A stretch of 21,639 nucleotides of DNA, from positions 1 through 21,639 of the forward strand of contig JADLGZ010000139.1 in the NCBI GenBank assembly GCA_020849075.1, read 5' to 3'. Within the stretch, counting starts at the first letter, position 1, and each line of letters opens with the position of its first letter. This DNA is from Fimbriimonadaceae bacterium. GTDB taxonomy: Bacteria; Armatimonadota; Fimbriimonadia; Fimbriimonadales; Fimbriimonadaceae. The translations under genes were made by a program, and so were the position numbers. The notes beneath the pieces were generated by a model. That model did no database searches, had not been told where the DNA came from, and saw nothing but the letters and a program-made list of their open reading frames with translations. Of this stretch, positions 8,094-16,419 are shown piece by piece.

Positions 8094-9458
8094 ATGGTCC
8101 AAGACCTCACCGCTTTCGTCGAGCAATTGCGTACGCTTGTCGCCTCGCAAAGCCGAGAGCGTATATCCGATGAACTCAAGGATATTTTGCCCGAAGACCT
8201 CGCAGAGGGTGTTATCCGGCTCGGTACGGATGAGGCGGTCGAATTGCTCAAGCTTCTTGACCACGAAACGGCTGCCAACGCTCTAATCGAACTACCAACG
8301 GCGACCACCCGCTCAATTCTTCAGGAACTCCCTGACTATACGGTCGCCCACTTCCTTGATGTCCTTCCAATGGACGATGCCCTTGACCTGCGAGAGGAGC
8401 TGGGACCGGAGCGATTCAACGATCTTCTCGAAGTCATCCCGGACGAGGATGCCCAAGAGATTCGTCGGTTGATGAATTATCCGCAGGACACCGTTGGACG
8501 CCTCATGACCGAGCGCTTCTTTGAAGTGGCGCCGGAAACGACTATGTCTGCTCTGCTCGACGACATTCGAAAGGCAAGCGACGAGAAGTACGAAACGGTT
8601 AACGATGTCTATGTCCTATCCGCAGAAGGCAGCTTGGTCGGAGTGTTTAGCTTACGCCGAGCCCTGCGAGCCAAGCCTTCCACCAAAGCGGGCGACATCA
8701 TGCGCGATGAGGTCATCAGCGTCCTCGCCACCGAGGATGCAGAAGGAGCCGCTCGGCGCATGTCTCGGTACGGGTTTTACGGCCTTCCGGTCGTGGACGA
8801 AAGCGGGAGAATGGTTGGGCTCTTCACTGGTGATGACGCCCAAGAGATTCTTGAAGAGGCGACCACTGCCGACTTAGAAAGCCTAGGCGCCGTCTCGGGC
8901 CCAGTTGAAGCCTATCTGTCGCTCAGTGTCTGGAAACTCGCGTGGAAACGTATCCCCTGGCTCTTGGGTTTGTTCTTTGCGGAAATGCTCACGGGGCTCG
9001 TTATGCGGCACTATGCGAGCGTCGCGCCGGAGCTTCAGATAAGCGCCCTCATGTTTTTCGTACCTCTCCTAATTGGCGCAGGCGGTAACTCGGGCTCCCA
9101 AGTCACGACAATGGTCACTCGAGCCCTCGCCGTAGGAGAAGTTCGGCCTAGGGATTGGTTCACGATTGTATCCCGTGAATTTCTCACGGCCTGCGTTGTC
9201 GGCTCAACCCTTGGCATCGCCGGGTATCTCCGCGCCATCGGTTGGGGCGCCAATCCCAAACTCTGCATTCTTGTCGGCGTTGCCCTCCCCAGCATAGTTA
9301 TCTGGTCAACGGTCGTTGGCAGCGTCTTGCCCTTGGGCGCGAAGCGGTCAGGCATTGACCCAGCGGTCATGTCTGCGCCATTCATCAGTACTTTTGTTGA
9401 TGCCACCGGCCTAGTCATCTATTTCCAGTTGGCATTGATGATGCGGGTGGTCGGTTGA
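8094..9458 (+). CDS. mgtE: magnesium channel/transporter MgtE
   Basis: Mg2+-selective channel of the inner membrane, gated by cytoplasmic Mg2+. Domain order is standard. The MgtE N domain covers about residues 25-130, with repeated helical LLxxL and P-x-D motifs. A CBS pair covers about 138-255. A five-helix pore domain runs from about 285 to the end. In the pore part I see FFVPLLIGAGGNSGSQ (321-336) and APFISTFVDATGLVIYF (428-444). D436 matches the conserved pore Asp known from Thermus MgtE. Length 454 aa is normal. ATG 8094 is the first start after an in-frame stop (8076-8078). No good ribosome-binding site is visible. It is divergent from the squalene/phytoene-synthase-like gene and followed 37 bp later by a lipoprotein gene. 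Confidence 0.95.
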   Translation: MVQDLTAFVEQLRTLVASQSRERISDELKDILPEDLAEGVIRLGTDEAVELLKLLDHETAANALIELPTATTRSILQELPDYTVAHFLDVLPMDDALDLREELGPERFNDLLEVIPDEDAQEIRRLMNYPQDTVGRLMTERFFEVAPETTMSALLDDIRKASDEKYETVNDVYVLSAEGSLVGVFSLRRALRAKPSTKAGDIMRDEVISVLATEDAEGAARRMSRYGFYGLPVVDESGRMVGLFTGDDAQEILEEATTADLESLGAVSGPVEAYLSLSVWKLAWKRIPWLLGLFFAEMLTGLVMRHYASVAPELQISALMFFVPLLIGAGGNSGSQVTTMVTRALAVGEVRPRDWFTIVSREFLTACVVGSTLGIAGYLRAIGWGANPKLCILVGVALPSIVIWSTVVGSVLPLGAKRSGIDPAVMSAPFISTFVDATGLVIYFQLALMMRVVG

Positions 9459-9483
9459 CGTGCTACTCTCAGCAAGGGTCATG

Positions 9484-9489
9484 TAAACT
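9484..9489 (+). promoter_or_regulatory. candidate -10 element (TAAACT) of a leaderless promoter
   Basis: TAAACT is followed by six bases (GCGCTT) and then the GTG start at 9496. No Shine-Dalgarno is present. TTGACG at 9455-9460 is 23 bp upstream, too far for a standard -35. Confidence 0.45.
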
Positions 9490-9495
9490 GCGCTT

Positions 9496-9870
9496 GTGGT
9501 TAGGAGTTTGTGCTTTGCGCTACCATTATTGATTCTTGCCGGATGCTCGGGGGGTGAAACAACCGCGCTTGGAGTTGCGATCTATCCAGGCGCGACAAAG
9601 ACCGAGAACGGAGGTATCGCAGCTCAAATGGGAGCAAATGGGATGGAACTCGTGACCTTCAAGACTAAGGATGATCAACCGAAGGTTGCCGAGTTCTATA
9701 AGGGCAAGTTCCCGAAGGTAAAGCCCCTTGAAATGAGCTTTGGCGGGGACGCGATGACTGTTTTCCGAACTGAGGACGCCAAGACAAAAACCCTCATCGT
9801 TGTCCAGCGCAAGAAGTCGGATTCAGAGACTCGAATCGAGATTGCCAGCGGTAAGCAGGACGAAAAGTAA
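9496..9870 (+). CDS. small predicted lipoprotein, function unknown
   Basis: 124 aa with a lipoprotein signal: VRS, a hydrophobic core, and lipobox LAGC with Cys17, so the mature protein should be lipid-anchored at the cell envelope. The mature part is about 108 aa. It contains YPGATKTENGG, then a lysine-rich alpha/beta stretch (VTFKTKDDQPKVAEFYKGKF), and FGGDAMTVFRTEDAKTKTL. This arrangement, a YPGA stretch followed by a segment ending in FYK, occurs in other small uncharacterised bacterial lipoproteins, but I cannot name a family with confidence. The GTG start is preceded by TAAACT six bases upstream. The gene ends only 7 bp from the convergent GHL10-like gene, with no hairpin terminator between them. 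Confidence 0.75.
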   Translation: MVRSLCFALPLLILAGCSGGETTALGVAIYPGATKTENGGIAAQMGANGMELVTFKTKDDQPKVAEFYKGKFPKVKPLEMSFGGDAMTVFRTEDAKTKTLIVVQRKKSDSETRIEIASGKQDEK

Positions 9871-9877
9871 ACCGAGG

Positions 9878-11617
9878 TCAGAACCCCATTCCTGGAGCGC
9901 CCGGATAGATAAAGATCGGGGGGTCTTTCGCGCCTAGGGCATGCCTTTTTGCCTTGATGCCACGCACCTCCTGCAGTCGAGAGGCAAGCGCATAGGGCGG
10001 AGACAATGGCTTGGCAAAGGCCCTTGTGAATTCAAACTCGAACCGCTCAATCTTGTGGCTGTTGTCAAACACCATGACCCCTTGGCTCGCGGCGGCAGCA
10101 GCTTGGAGAGCGTTTTGTAGGGCAACGCTGTCGTATCCAAGCGCCTCAATTGAAATCCCAGCGATGGACCAGGCATCATCGTTAATAATCCGGTTCGTCG
10201 TGATGGCAGCGGCTTCCACCGTCCGACCCTCTGGCTTGCCGGCCACCATCGCATCGTAGATCGTGGCAACTGGATAGTAGCAACCAGCAATAAAGATGTC
10301 CAGATAACTCGCAAACCCCTGATCCCGGAACGCCCGCGACATGAACGGAAATCCTGCCGTCATTTCGCGTGAACCATAGTTCGCGCCATAGTTGTCGTAT
10401 TCGCCATACCATGAGCCGGCGTAAATTCCGAAGGCAACGTTGTGACTTTTGGATCTGCGTCTCCGGTCAACTTCCTCTCTCGTTTCGACCACCCACTGCT
10501 TCATTGAGCGAGCTCGGTAGCTCCACCAGGAATCCCAATACTTCCCCGGCCGGATGCCTCGACCAAGATCCCAGTTATAGGTAACCTCGAATACATCCTT
10601 GGGCCACGTCAACTTGCACCCGACCCATTGTTCAAACTGACTTCTGGTTGACTCGCTAAAATCGCCGTCCATTCCGGTGAACCGTAAGCGATCATCATAT
10701 AGGATCCCATCAACATCATAGCGGTCCAAAATCTCCTGCACAAAGGACAAGGCGCGTTTTCGGACGCGCGGGTCGTGCGGATTCATCATGAGCGGCACCT
10801 GATTCTGCTCTTGGCTACTTGGCAGGAAGAGAGCCTCAGTTTCTAGAGTGGCAATGCCAGAGTCGGGGCACCCTTCCATGGCTGTTTTCGATAGTGCAAG
10901 TACCCGCTCACCCGGGAGTAAGTTCGCACCTCGATAGGGGCCAACAGAACGGTCAGCGTGGATCAGAAGCAACGGGACCGTTGAAGGGGGTTTCGTATCA
11001 TACAACCCTGCTTCGCCACCAGACATACTGTTTTTCGCGGGAGCCAGCCTCACCTTCCACTTCCCGATACGCAATACGGGGAATGGGCGGTACTGAACAC
11101 TTTGTTGCTCCGGCAGATCGTACCCGGGCCCAGCTTGGCCGCCAGCAAACTCGGTTCCCGATTGATTCCGGGCAATCTGATGCCCCTCACTGAGGGCATT
11201 CAGGCAAACGAAGAACTGGAGTCCCCGAAGGCGACTTTCGCGAAGCATGAGTGCGACAGGGTCATAGCCCTTGGGTTGGGAACTCGTCCGCCACTGGGTG
11301 AGCTGATCGGTTAAAGCGCTCGGATAAACGGTATAGCCGATAATTGGTTTGACATCAAATACGATCGTATTAAAGCCCATGCGATAAGCACGATCAACGA
11401 GGGCGATCACCCGCTCCTCGGAGTTGTAGTTTCCAAGGTTGGCCGTAGCGTCTACCCACAGCATTCGGGCTTGCCAACCATGGGACCGAGCTGTTTGCTG
11501 GGCAACCCCCACGCCCGCCGCAATCTTGTCAATCCGAACAGCTGGAAGTTTGGGAAACGGAGCGGTCAAATCAAACCGATTCAGCGTTCCGGCCTGAGCC
11601 AGCAATGCGACAAGCAT
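9878..11617 (-). CDS. GHL10-type glycoside hydrolase-like protein
   Basis: 579 aa resembling the glycosyl hydrolase-like 10 family (PF02638, formerly DUF187), a TIM-barrel group related to carbohydrate-active enzymes. Recognisable parts are the barrel start MLWVDATANLGNYNSEE (52-68) and GFNTIVFDVKP (81-91). Further on come FVCLNALSEG and, near residues 276-313, the segment NPHDPRVRKRALSFVQEI followed by YDVDGILYDDRLRF, which supplies the conserved Asp pair. A short hydrophobic N-terminus (MLVALLAQAG) could be a minimal export signal. An in-frame TAA at 11627-11629 means translation cannot begin further upstream, and ATG 11617 is the first start. It follows the 747-aa gene by 14 bp and is probably in its operon. 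The polysaccharide substrate, possibly cell-wall related, is not identifiable. Confidence 0.82.
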   Translation of the reverse strand: MLVALLAQAGTLNRFDLTAPFPKLPAVRIDKIAAGVGVAQQTARSHGWQARMLWVDATANLGNYNSEERVIALVDRAYRMGFNTIVFDVKPIIGYTVYPSALTDQLTQWRTSSQPKGYDPVALMLRESRLRGLQFFVCLNALSEGHQIARNQSGTEFAGGQAGPGYDLPEQQSVQYRPFPVLRIGKWKVRLAPAKNSMSGGEAGLYDTKPPSTVPLLLIHADRSVGPYRGANLLPGERVLALSKTAMEGCPDSGIATLETEALFLPSSQEQNQVPLMMNPHDPRVRKRALSFVQEILDRYDVDGILYDDRLRFTGMDGDFSESTRSQFEQWVGCKLTWPKDVFEVTYNWDLGRGIRPGKYWDSWWSYRARSMKQWVVETREEVDRRRRSKSHNVAFGIYAGSWYGEYDNYGANYGSREMTAGFPFMSRAFRDQGFASYLDIFIAGCYYPVATIYDAMVAGKPEGRTVEAAAITTNRIINDDAWSIAGISIEALGYDSVALQNALQAAAAASQGVMVFDNSHKIERFEFEFTRAFAKPLSPPYALASRLQEVRGIKAKRHALGAKDPPIFIYPGAPGMGF

Positions 11618-11631
11618 CCTTGGAGGTTACT

Positions 11632-13875
11632 CTAGGGTTGCCGAGTACCGCCGCCTCGGACGGATTGCGAAGCGGCTCGCTCCTCTCGTGCAAAGGATTC
11701 TGCCATCTTAGCAATCTCATTGCGAAAGGCGACGGGCAATTGCTCCCACAGGAAGTACTTTCCATTCGGATCCATCTGCGGGTCCTGTAATGATCGTGAC
11801 AACGTGTAATTCGGAATGAGATTGAACGTTAGTGTGTAATTGGTCTGGCTCATCAATTGATACAGTGCTTCCTTGGAAGCCCCGCCACCATCCATTTCAA
11901 AGGCTCCTGACCGTTCGGCGGCTAGTTGCATGAGGGACTTGGCCGATGGGCCCGATCCGGGCTCTTTAACCAAAACGGCCTGCTCCGGACGTCCGCGCAT
12001 AGAAATCATGCCGCCCCCAGGTAGCCCAGAAGCCAAAATGTTTGTCCGCTCGTTCGCGGGGTCCATTCCACCAAACATGGAGAATCCGCCACCACCAAAT
12101 GCGACGGTCAATTCCTGCATCCTTCCTGGCTGTTGAGGGCGGGCAAGGCGCGGGCCATCCATGCTCCAGAAAATGGTCTGGAAGGCGGCTTCTCTTTGGT
12201 CGGGTGACAGGCTGCCCAAGGAGAGGCGGCCACCGTTCTTCAACGTGCTGCGTTGATTCCCCGTTAACCGACCATAGAAGCGAAGCCCATCCCGCCCGCC
12301 ACCGAACATGTCCATGACGCCATCGAAAGCGCCGCGGCCCCCGATGATGTTTGGGTAACCAGATTCGAAGCTGAGAAAGCCAAAACCACCATGCGCGGGT
12401 GCCGTGGCATAGTAGTTGGCTAAGTCGTCAAGCCTGACCACCGGGCTACGGTCAATCGCGGCAAGCAATTTCGAAAACGCTTCTCGATCAACCGACTCTC
12501 GGGCGGTCACCGGTGCTTGGGGAACAATCGTGAGCCAGCCTTCCGCATCGGCAACCACCAGCCCGCTGGAGCGCAGGGCATCAAGCACTGCCTTGGTCCG
12601 AGGGTCCTTTCCGGACAAAGGAGTGACCAAGTTCTGAAACACCTCATCAGGGAGCACGGCCACGATATCCCGGCTATGACCCGAGCTCACGCTCTTGAGA
12701 GCATCCGCGACAAAGAAGGACATCGGATCATAAACATCCGGCCGCATTATTTTTGCGCGAAGGCTGTCGCTTAGCTTGGCTGGGGCGCTCTTTGCGCCCT
12801 CAGGCGAGCCGGCAATGACCGCCCGAGCGACCACGACCGATTCCCCACCATCGCCGGTGACCATGAAGTTGCCACCGCCGCGCCCCAAGCTCTGCTGTAA
12901 CAAGGACAAGAGTTCCTTGCTCTCCGGGCGCAATGCCACGGGCTTGCTCTCGGTATCGGTCTTGTCGCTCTCCACCTGCTCATCCTCAAAGAAATTCTCT
13001 CGGCTTTCCCCCAAACTGAAGTTGCTGGTCGTGATCGCCTTTCCATCTGCATTGATTGCGGCAAAATTCAGGTTGATGCCTTCGCCGTTCCCAAACCGCG
13101 TAGCGACCAACATAGCTCGTGTGGCGGGGCCAGTCGGAAGCGCGCCGTCGCCTTGAGGACGCCCAAACGGCCCCATCATGCCGCCCCGAGAACCACCAAA
13201 CTGATTCATGATAACTTGGTCAGCGGCCATCTTTTGCGCCAGCTGTACGGTGCCGCTTGGTAGGGCGGTTTGCATTTGAGTCGGGTTGGTCGAGAACACC
13301 AACCGAGCTCCCGCCGGGATCCCAGCCAATGATTTCATGTCCATCCGTGCGAGCAACGTGATGATGGCCCGAGTCCCGGGCAGTTGGTCTGACAGACTCA
13401 TGACGCGGCGCCAATTGTTTGGGTCGCGTCCATTGCGGGCGGCTTCCATCGCAGTCTGGAACTCCTGTGCCAGGCGATTAGCTTCCGTGGCATCAAAAGC
13501 GGCCAGCTTTGCCTGAGCTTCAATTTGTTTCGCCAACTCTGCCCGCAGGCGCTCGGCTCGATCCGCAATCTCCTTGTTCTTCTGCTGCTGGGCGAGAATC
13601 CCGGACCGCGTGAGGAACCAAGTATCGCCTTCCTTCTTCCATTCCGCCCCCATCGCAGTGGCAAGGCGCGCTTTCACGTCCTCCAGTGGCTTGTCGTGCA
13701 CCGACATAAAGAGAACTTCTGACTGAACGGTCGCGCTAGCCCGAAGGTCCTGGCCGCTTTGTTTCGCCAGTTCCTTGACCAAGGCCTCGGCCGACATTCC
13801 CATAAAGTCGCCCGTTATATTCGCCATGCCCGCGGCACAGACCATCAACCCCGCCATCACAAACACTGATCGCAT
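11632..13875 (-). CDS. large secreted protein with STN/secretin-like N-terminal domain, function unknown
   Basis: I chose ATG 13875 (747 aa) because it gives a clean signal peptide, MRSVFVMAGLMVCAAGMA; starting further upstream would put about 21 residues before it. Residues about 25-90 (ALVKELAKQSGQDLRASATV ... PLEDVKARLATAMGAEWKKEG) look like the short STN/secretin N-terminal module found in secretins and TonB-linked receptors. Residues about 90-150 are charged and Ala/Gln-rich (QQQKNKEIADRAERLRAEL), a likely coiled coil. The remainder is low in known motifs, with Gly/Met-rich loops such as GGSRGGMMGPFGRPQGDG and FGGGGFSMFGGMD. I cannot name a family for it. No transmembrane barrel or secretin core is evident. 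It shares an 81-bp divergent region with fumC and probably leads an operon with the GHL10-like gene. Confidence 0.7.
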   Translation of the reverse strand: MRSVFVMAGLMVCAAGMANITGDFMGMSAEALVKELAKQSGQDLRASATVQSEVLFMSVHDKPLEDVKARLATAMGAEWKKEGDTWFLTRSGILAQQQKNKEIADRAERLRAELAKQIEAQAKLAAFDATEANRLAQEFQTAMEAARNGRDPNNWRRVMSLSDQLPGTRAIITLLARMDMKSLAGIPAGARLVFSTNPTQMQTALPSGTVQLAQKMAADQVIMNQFGGSRGGMMGPFGRPQGDGALPTGPATRAMLVATRFGNGEGINLNFAAINADGKAITTSNFSLGESRENFFEDEQVESDKTDTESKPVALRPESKELLSLLQQSLGRGGGNFMVTGDGGESVVVARAVIAGSPEGAKSAPAKLSDSLRAKIMRPDVYDPMSFFVADALKSVSSGHSRDIVAVLPDEVFQNLVTPLSGKDPRTKAVLDALRSSGLVVADAEGWLTIVPQAPVTARESVDREAFSKLLAAIDRSPVVRLDDLANYYATAPAHGGFGFLSFESGYPNIIGGRGAFDGVMDMFGGGRDGLRFYGRLTGNQRSTLKNGGRLSLGSLSPDQREAAFQTIFWSMDGPRLARPQQPGRMQELTVAFGGGGFSMFGGMDPANERTNILASGLPGGGMISMRGRPEQAVLVKEPGSGPSAKSLMQLAAERSGAFEMDGGGASKEALYQLMSQTNYTLTFNLIPNYTLSRSLQDPQMDPNGKYFLWEQLPVAFRNEIAKMAESFAREERAASQSVRGGGTRQP

Positions 13876-13943
13876 ATTTACTCTTACAAAGATGGACGCC
13901 CGAATGGTTCCTTTGGCACGTTCGTTCGCCCCGCCCAAAGCAG

Positions 13944-13949
13944 TAAAAT
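13944..13949 (+). promoter_or_regulatory. candidate -10 element (TAAAAT) of a leaderless fumC promoter
   Basis: TAAAAT lies 7 nt before the fumC ATG in the 81-bp divergent region. No Shine-Dalgarno precedes the ATG, and a weak TTCGTT (13921-13926) sits 17 bp upstream as a possible -35. Confidence 0.45.
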
Positions 13950-13956
13950 CAAGCTA

Positions 13957-15348
13957 ATGAGAACCGAAACCGATTCAATGGGCGAGATTCAGGTGCCGGA
14001 CGATAGGTATTGGGGCGCGCAAACTCAGCGAAGTATCGAGAATTTCCCGATCGGTCGGGATCGGTTTGTCTGGGGGCGGACGATCATTCGTTCCCTTGGC
14101 GTTCTGAAGAAGGCCTGCGCCTCGGCCAACAAAGACCTTGACCAGATTCCCGCCGATATTGCTGACCTCATCATACGCGCTGCGGATGAGGTCATCGAGG
14201 GCAAACTGGATGCTGACTTCCCGCTCGTTGTTTGGCAGACCGGTAGCGGCACCCAGAGCAACATGAACGCCAACGAGGTCATCAGCAACCGCGCCATTGA
14301 GTTGGCGGGCGGGGTCATGGGGAGCAAGACGCCCGTTCACCCCAATGACCATGTGAATCGGGGCCAGAGCAGCAACGATACTTTCCCGACAGCGATGTAC
14401 ATTGCCGCGCTAATTGATCTTAACGAGAAGCTCCTTCCCGCGATTGAGAAACTGAGTCGGACTTTATCCGACAAGTCCGAACAGTTCGCCGCGATGGTCA
14501 AGGTCGGTCGCACCCATCTTCAGGATGCCACGCCCGTCACTCTTGGCCAAGAAGTTGGCTCATGGGTTGCCCAATTAGATTTCTGCAAGAGCGAGATCCA
14601 GCACGCCCAGCAAGGATTGCATCAGCTTGCCATAGGCGGCACTGCCGTCGGTACGGGGCTCAACTCGCATCCCAAGTTTGGCGCGCTCGCCGCCGAGTAC
14701 ATGGCCAAGGAAACCGGTTTCCCCCTCCGGTCAGCCGACAACAAGTTTGCCGCCCTCGCCGCGCACGACGGCCTCGCCAATCTCTCCTCGACACTCCGCA
14801 CGCTCGCCGGGGCCCTCATGAAGATGGCCAACGACGTGCGCTGGCTCGCTTCCGGTCCGCGCAATGGCATCGGCGAGATCACCATCCCCGAGAACGAGCC
14901 CGGCAGCAGCATCATGCCCGGCAAAGTGAATCCGACCCAGTGCGAGGCGCTCACGATGGTCTGCGTGCAGGTTTACGGCAATGATGCTGCCGTCGCGTTC
15001 GCCGCCAGCCAGGGCAATTTCCAGCTCAATGTCTTTAAGCCGGTCATGATCCACAATGTGCTCGAGTCCGTTGCGCTCCTCAGTGACGCGATGGTCAGTT
15101 TTAACGACCACTGTGCGGTAGGGATCGAGCCCAATCTCCCGAAGATCAAGGCCAACCTCGACAGCAATCTCATGCTCGTCACCGCGCTCAATCGGCACAT
15201 TGGCTACGACAAGGCCGCCAGTATTGCCAAGAAAGCCCACAAGGAAGGCACCACGCTCAAGCAAGCCGCCCTCGCGCTCGGTTATCTCAGCGAAGCGGAG
15301 TTTGATCAGTGGGTCGTCCCGATGGACATGACCCACCCCAGCGCGTAG
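13957..15348 (+). CDS. fumC: class II fumarate hydratase
   Basis: Iron-independent fumarase that interconverts fumarate and malate in the TCA cycle, a cytoplasmic homotetramer. The N-terminus DSMGEIQVPDDRYWGAQTQR is characteristic. The active-site regions are GSGTQSNMNANEV (96-108), GRTHLQDATP with His187 (184-193), and the superfamily signature GSSIMPGKVNP (316-326) carrying the catalytic serine. Length 463 aa is normal and no key residue is missing, so this is a confident housekeeping call. The fumC identity, rather than aspartase or argininosuccinate lyase, rests on the N-terminus and the HPNDHVNRGQSSND segment. The ATG is preceded by TAAAAT 7 nt upstream. It ends 3 bp from the convergent PEP-CTERM gene. 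The second half is visibly richer in C/G at third codon positions than the first. Confidence 0.95.
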   Translation: MRTETDSMGEIQVPDDRYWGAQTQRSIENFPIGRDRFVWGRTIIRSLGVLKKACASANKDLDQIPADIADLIIRAADEVIEGKLDADFPLVVWQTGSGTQSNMNANEVISNRAIELAGGVMGSKTPVHPNDHVNRGQSSNDTFPTAMYIAALIDLNEKLLPAIEKLSRTLSDKSEQFAAMVKVGRTHLQDATPVTLGQEVGSWVAQLDFCKSEIQHAQQGLHQLAIGGTAVGTGLNSHPKFGALAAEYMAKETGFPLRSADNKFAALAAHDGLANLSSTLRTLAGALMKMANDVRWLASGPRNGIGEITIPENEPGSSIMPGKVNPTQCEALTMVCVQVYGNDAAVAFAASQGNFQLNVFKPVMIHNVLESVALLSDAMVSFNDHCAVGIEPNLPKIKANLDSNLMLVTALNRHIGYDKAASIAKKAHKEGTTLKQAALALGYLSEAEFDQWVVPMDMTHPSA

Positions 15349-15351
15349 AAC

Positions 15352-16263
15352 TTACTTCTTGCGACGCCGCAAAAGCGCCGCCAAGCCCACGCCGATCGCC
15401 ACAGATGTCCCGGGCTCGGGGGCGAGGACCGTCTGCATGGATATAGGGTCCATGAGAGCGCCATTCGTGAAGATGCCCCGCACATTGAAGTTTCGATCGT
15501 AGTAGGTCACCCTTCCAACGCCGGAGCTGGTCCCGCCAACATAGTAACCATCATGGGCGCTGGCGGCGGCCTTGCTGAGGCCATAGGGCGAAGCAATTAA
15601 CCCCGGGGTAACCGTGTCCAGCGTTGCGAATCGCAATTCGCCGCCGGCCGCCATAACGACTCGGTTACTTCCGCCAACCAGTGACATCTGCCCGAAATCA
15701 CCGGTGCTGAAGCTTAAAGACTCCAGACCGGCGGCGCCACTTTGACCCAAGGGATCCATACTGATGAGTCGAAACCTCTTGTTCGCCTCGTCCCATGCCA
15801 TGATCGTGTTCTGCTGGAACCAAAGACCAGCCCGGTACGCCGCACTCGGCATGAAGCCCGCGGAGCTGACGGGGGGTCCCATGTCCGGAAATGGCTTCGT
15901 CAAGAAATCTGCCAGGCCGTCAAACACGGCAATCCGTCCTTCGTCAGGGCGAACGGTCGTCAGGTAGGCCCCGTTCACGGCCGAGTGACTGCTGAGGAGC
16001 ATCCCCGTGTTGTAGTTCCACCGCGTGATCGTCGTGGCCTCGATCACATAAAGGCTGTTCGTGGCTTGGTCAAGATGCGTGCTGACAATCGGGCTGCCAA
16101 ACCCACCAAAGCCGCCCAGATAAACCCCGGTTGTCGGATCAAATCGGTGAATCTTGCGCGTCTCGAATGTGCCCATGCCATTATCGGCCACCAAGAGCAA
16201 TTCAAACGAGGCTTGCGCCAGGCCCGCGCAAACGACCAAACCCAAAACGAGAAACCGCTTCAT
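15352..16263 (-). CDS. PEP-CTERM surface protein, beta-propeller-like repeats
   Basis: 303 aa with a signal peptide (MKRFLVLGLVVCAGLAQA) and a C-terminal PEP-CTERM sorting signal: APEPGTSVAIGVGLAALL followed by RRRKK. Such proteins are exported and then cut and anchored by an exosortase; none is encoded in this window. The body contains repeated short segments that look like propeller blades (KIHRFDPTTGVYLGGFGG, ATNSLYVIEATTITRWNYNTG, TIMAWDEANKRFRLISMD), so an NHL/PQQ-like beta-propeller is plausible, though I see no defined family. Start ATG 16263 gives the signal peptide directly. It is preceded on the minus strand by TAGAAT plus six bases, with no Shine-Dalgarno. It ends 3 bp from convergent fumC with no terminator between them. 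Confidence 0.85.
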   Translation of the reverse strand: MKRFLVLGLVVCAGLAQASFELLLVADNGMGTFETRKIHRFDPTTGVYLGGFGGFGSPIVSTHLDQATNSLYVIEATTITRWNYNTGMLLSSHSAVNGAYLTTVRPDEGRIAVFDGLADFLTKPFPDMGPPVSSAGFMPSAAYRAGLWFQQNTIMAWDEANKRFRLISMDPLGQSGAAGLESLSFSTGDFGQMSLVGGSNRVVMAAGGELRFATLDTVTPGLIASPYGLSKAAASAHDGYYVGGTSSGVGRVTYYDRNFNVRGIFTNGALMDPISMQTVLAPEPGTSVAIGVGLAALLRRRKK

Positions 16264-16269
16264 AGAGTT

Positions 16270-16275
16270 ATTCTA
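16270..16275 (-). promoter_or_regulatory. candidate -10 element (TAGAAT) of a leaderless promoter
   Basis: On the minus strand TAGAAT is followed by AACTCT and then the ATG at 16263, the same six-base gap seen at other starts in this window. TTGTAC 16 bp upstream is a weak -35 candidate. Confidence 0.5.
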
Positions 16276-16330
16276 CAGCAAGTTGCCCTGAGTACAAAGG
16301 GATTCCTCGCACCGGCATTTGGTTCTACGG

Positions 16331-16359
16331 GGCGGGAGACAGGCAAAAGCCTATCCGCC
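16331..16359. other. two-tier hairpin of unknown role
   Basis: GGCGG and CCGCC form an outer stem, AGGC-AAAA-GCCT an inner one, separated by small internal bulges. It lies between the terminator at 16381-16410 and the promoter of the PEP-CTERM gene. There is no T-tract, so it is not an obvious terminator, and I do not recognise it as a known riboswitch. Confidence 0.4.
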
Positions 16360-16380
16360 GGGCGGGCGTCGGACAAACAA

Positions 16381-16410
16381 AAATTCCCCCCTTCCGCGAG
16401 GGGGGAATTT
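16381..16410 (-). terminator. Rho-independent terminator of the FN3-like gene
   Basis: A perfect 12-bp stem (AAATTCCCCCCT paired with AGGGGGGAATTT) with a six-base loop. On the minus strand the stem is followed by a run of T (complement of ACAAACAAA, 16372-16380). It starts 10 bp past the stop of the minus-strand gene at 16420. Confidence 0.9.
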
Positions 16411-16419
16411 GAAGTGTAA

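Noticed and set aside
8031..8264. N-terminal extension of the squalene/phytoene-synthase-like gene
   Set aside because: Most of it (8094-8264) would be antisense to the start of mgtE, adds about 78 residues not found in the family, and GTG 8030 has a well-placed -10 and gives normal length.
9455..9489. TTGACG/TAAACT as a standard promoter of the lipoprotein gene
   Set aside because: The spacer is 23 bp; only the -10 is retained.
12471..12480. Near-copy of the array palindrome (TTTCGAAAAC region)
   Set aside because: It lies inside the coding sequence of the 747-aa protein, is imperfect, and is explained by codon use.
13876..13938. Upstream start for the 747-aa protein
   Set aside because: It would put 21 residues before a clean signal peptide and crowd the fumC promoter region.
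14562..15336. Long open frames on both strands inside fumC
   Set aside because: High third-position GC in the second half of fumC opens other frames; translations are low-complexity and Arg/Gly-rich with no family features.
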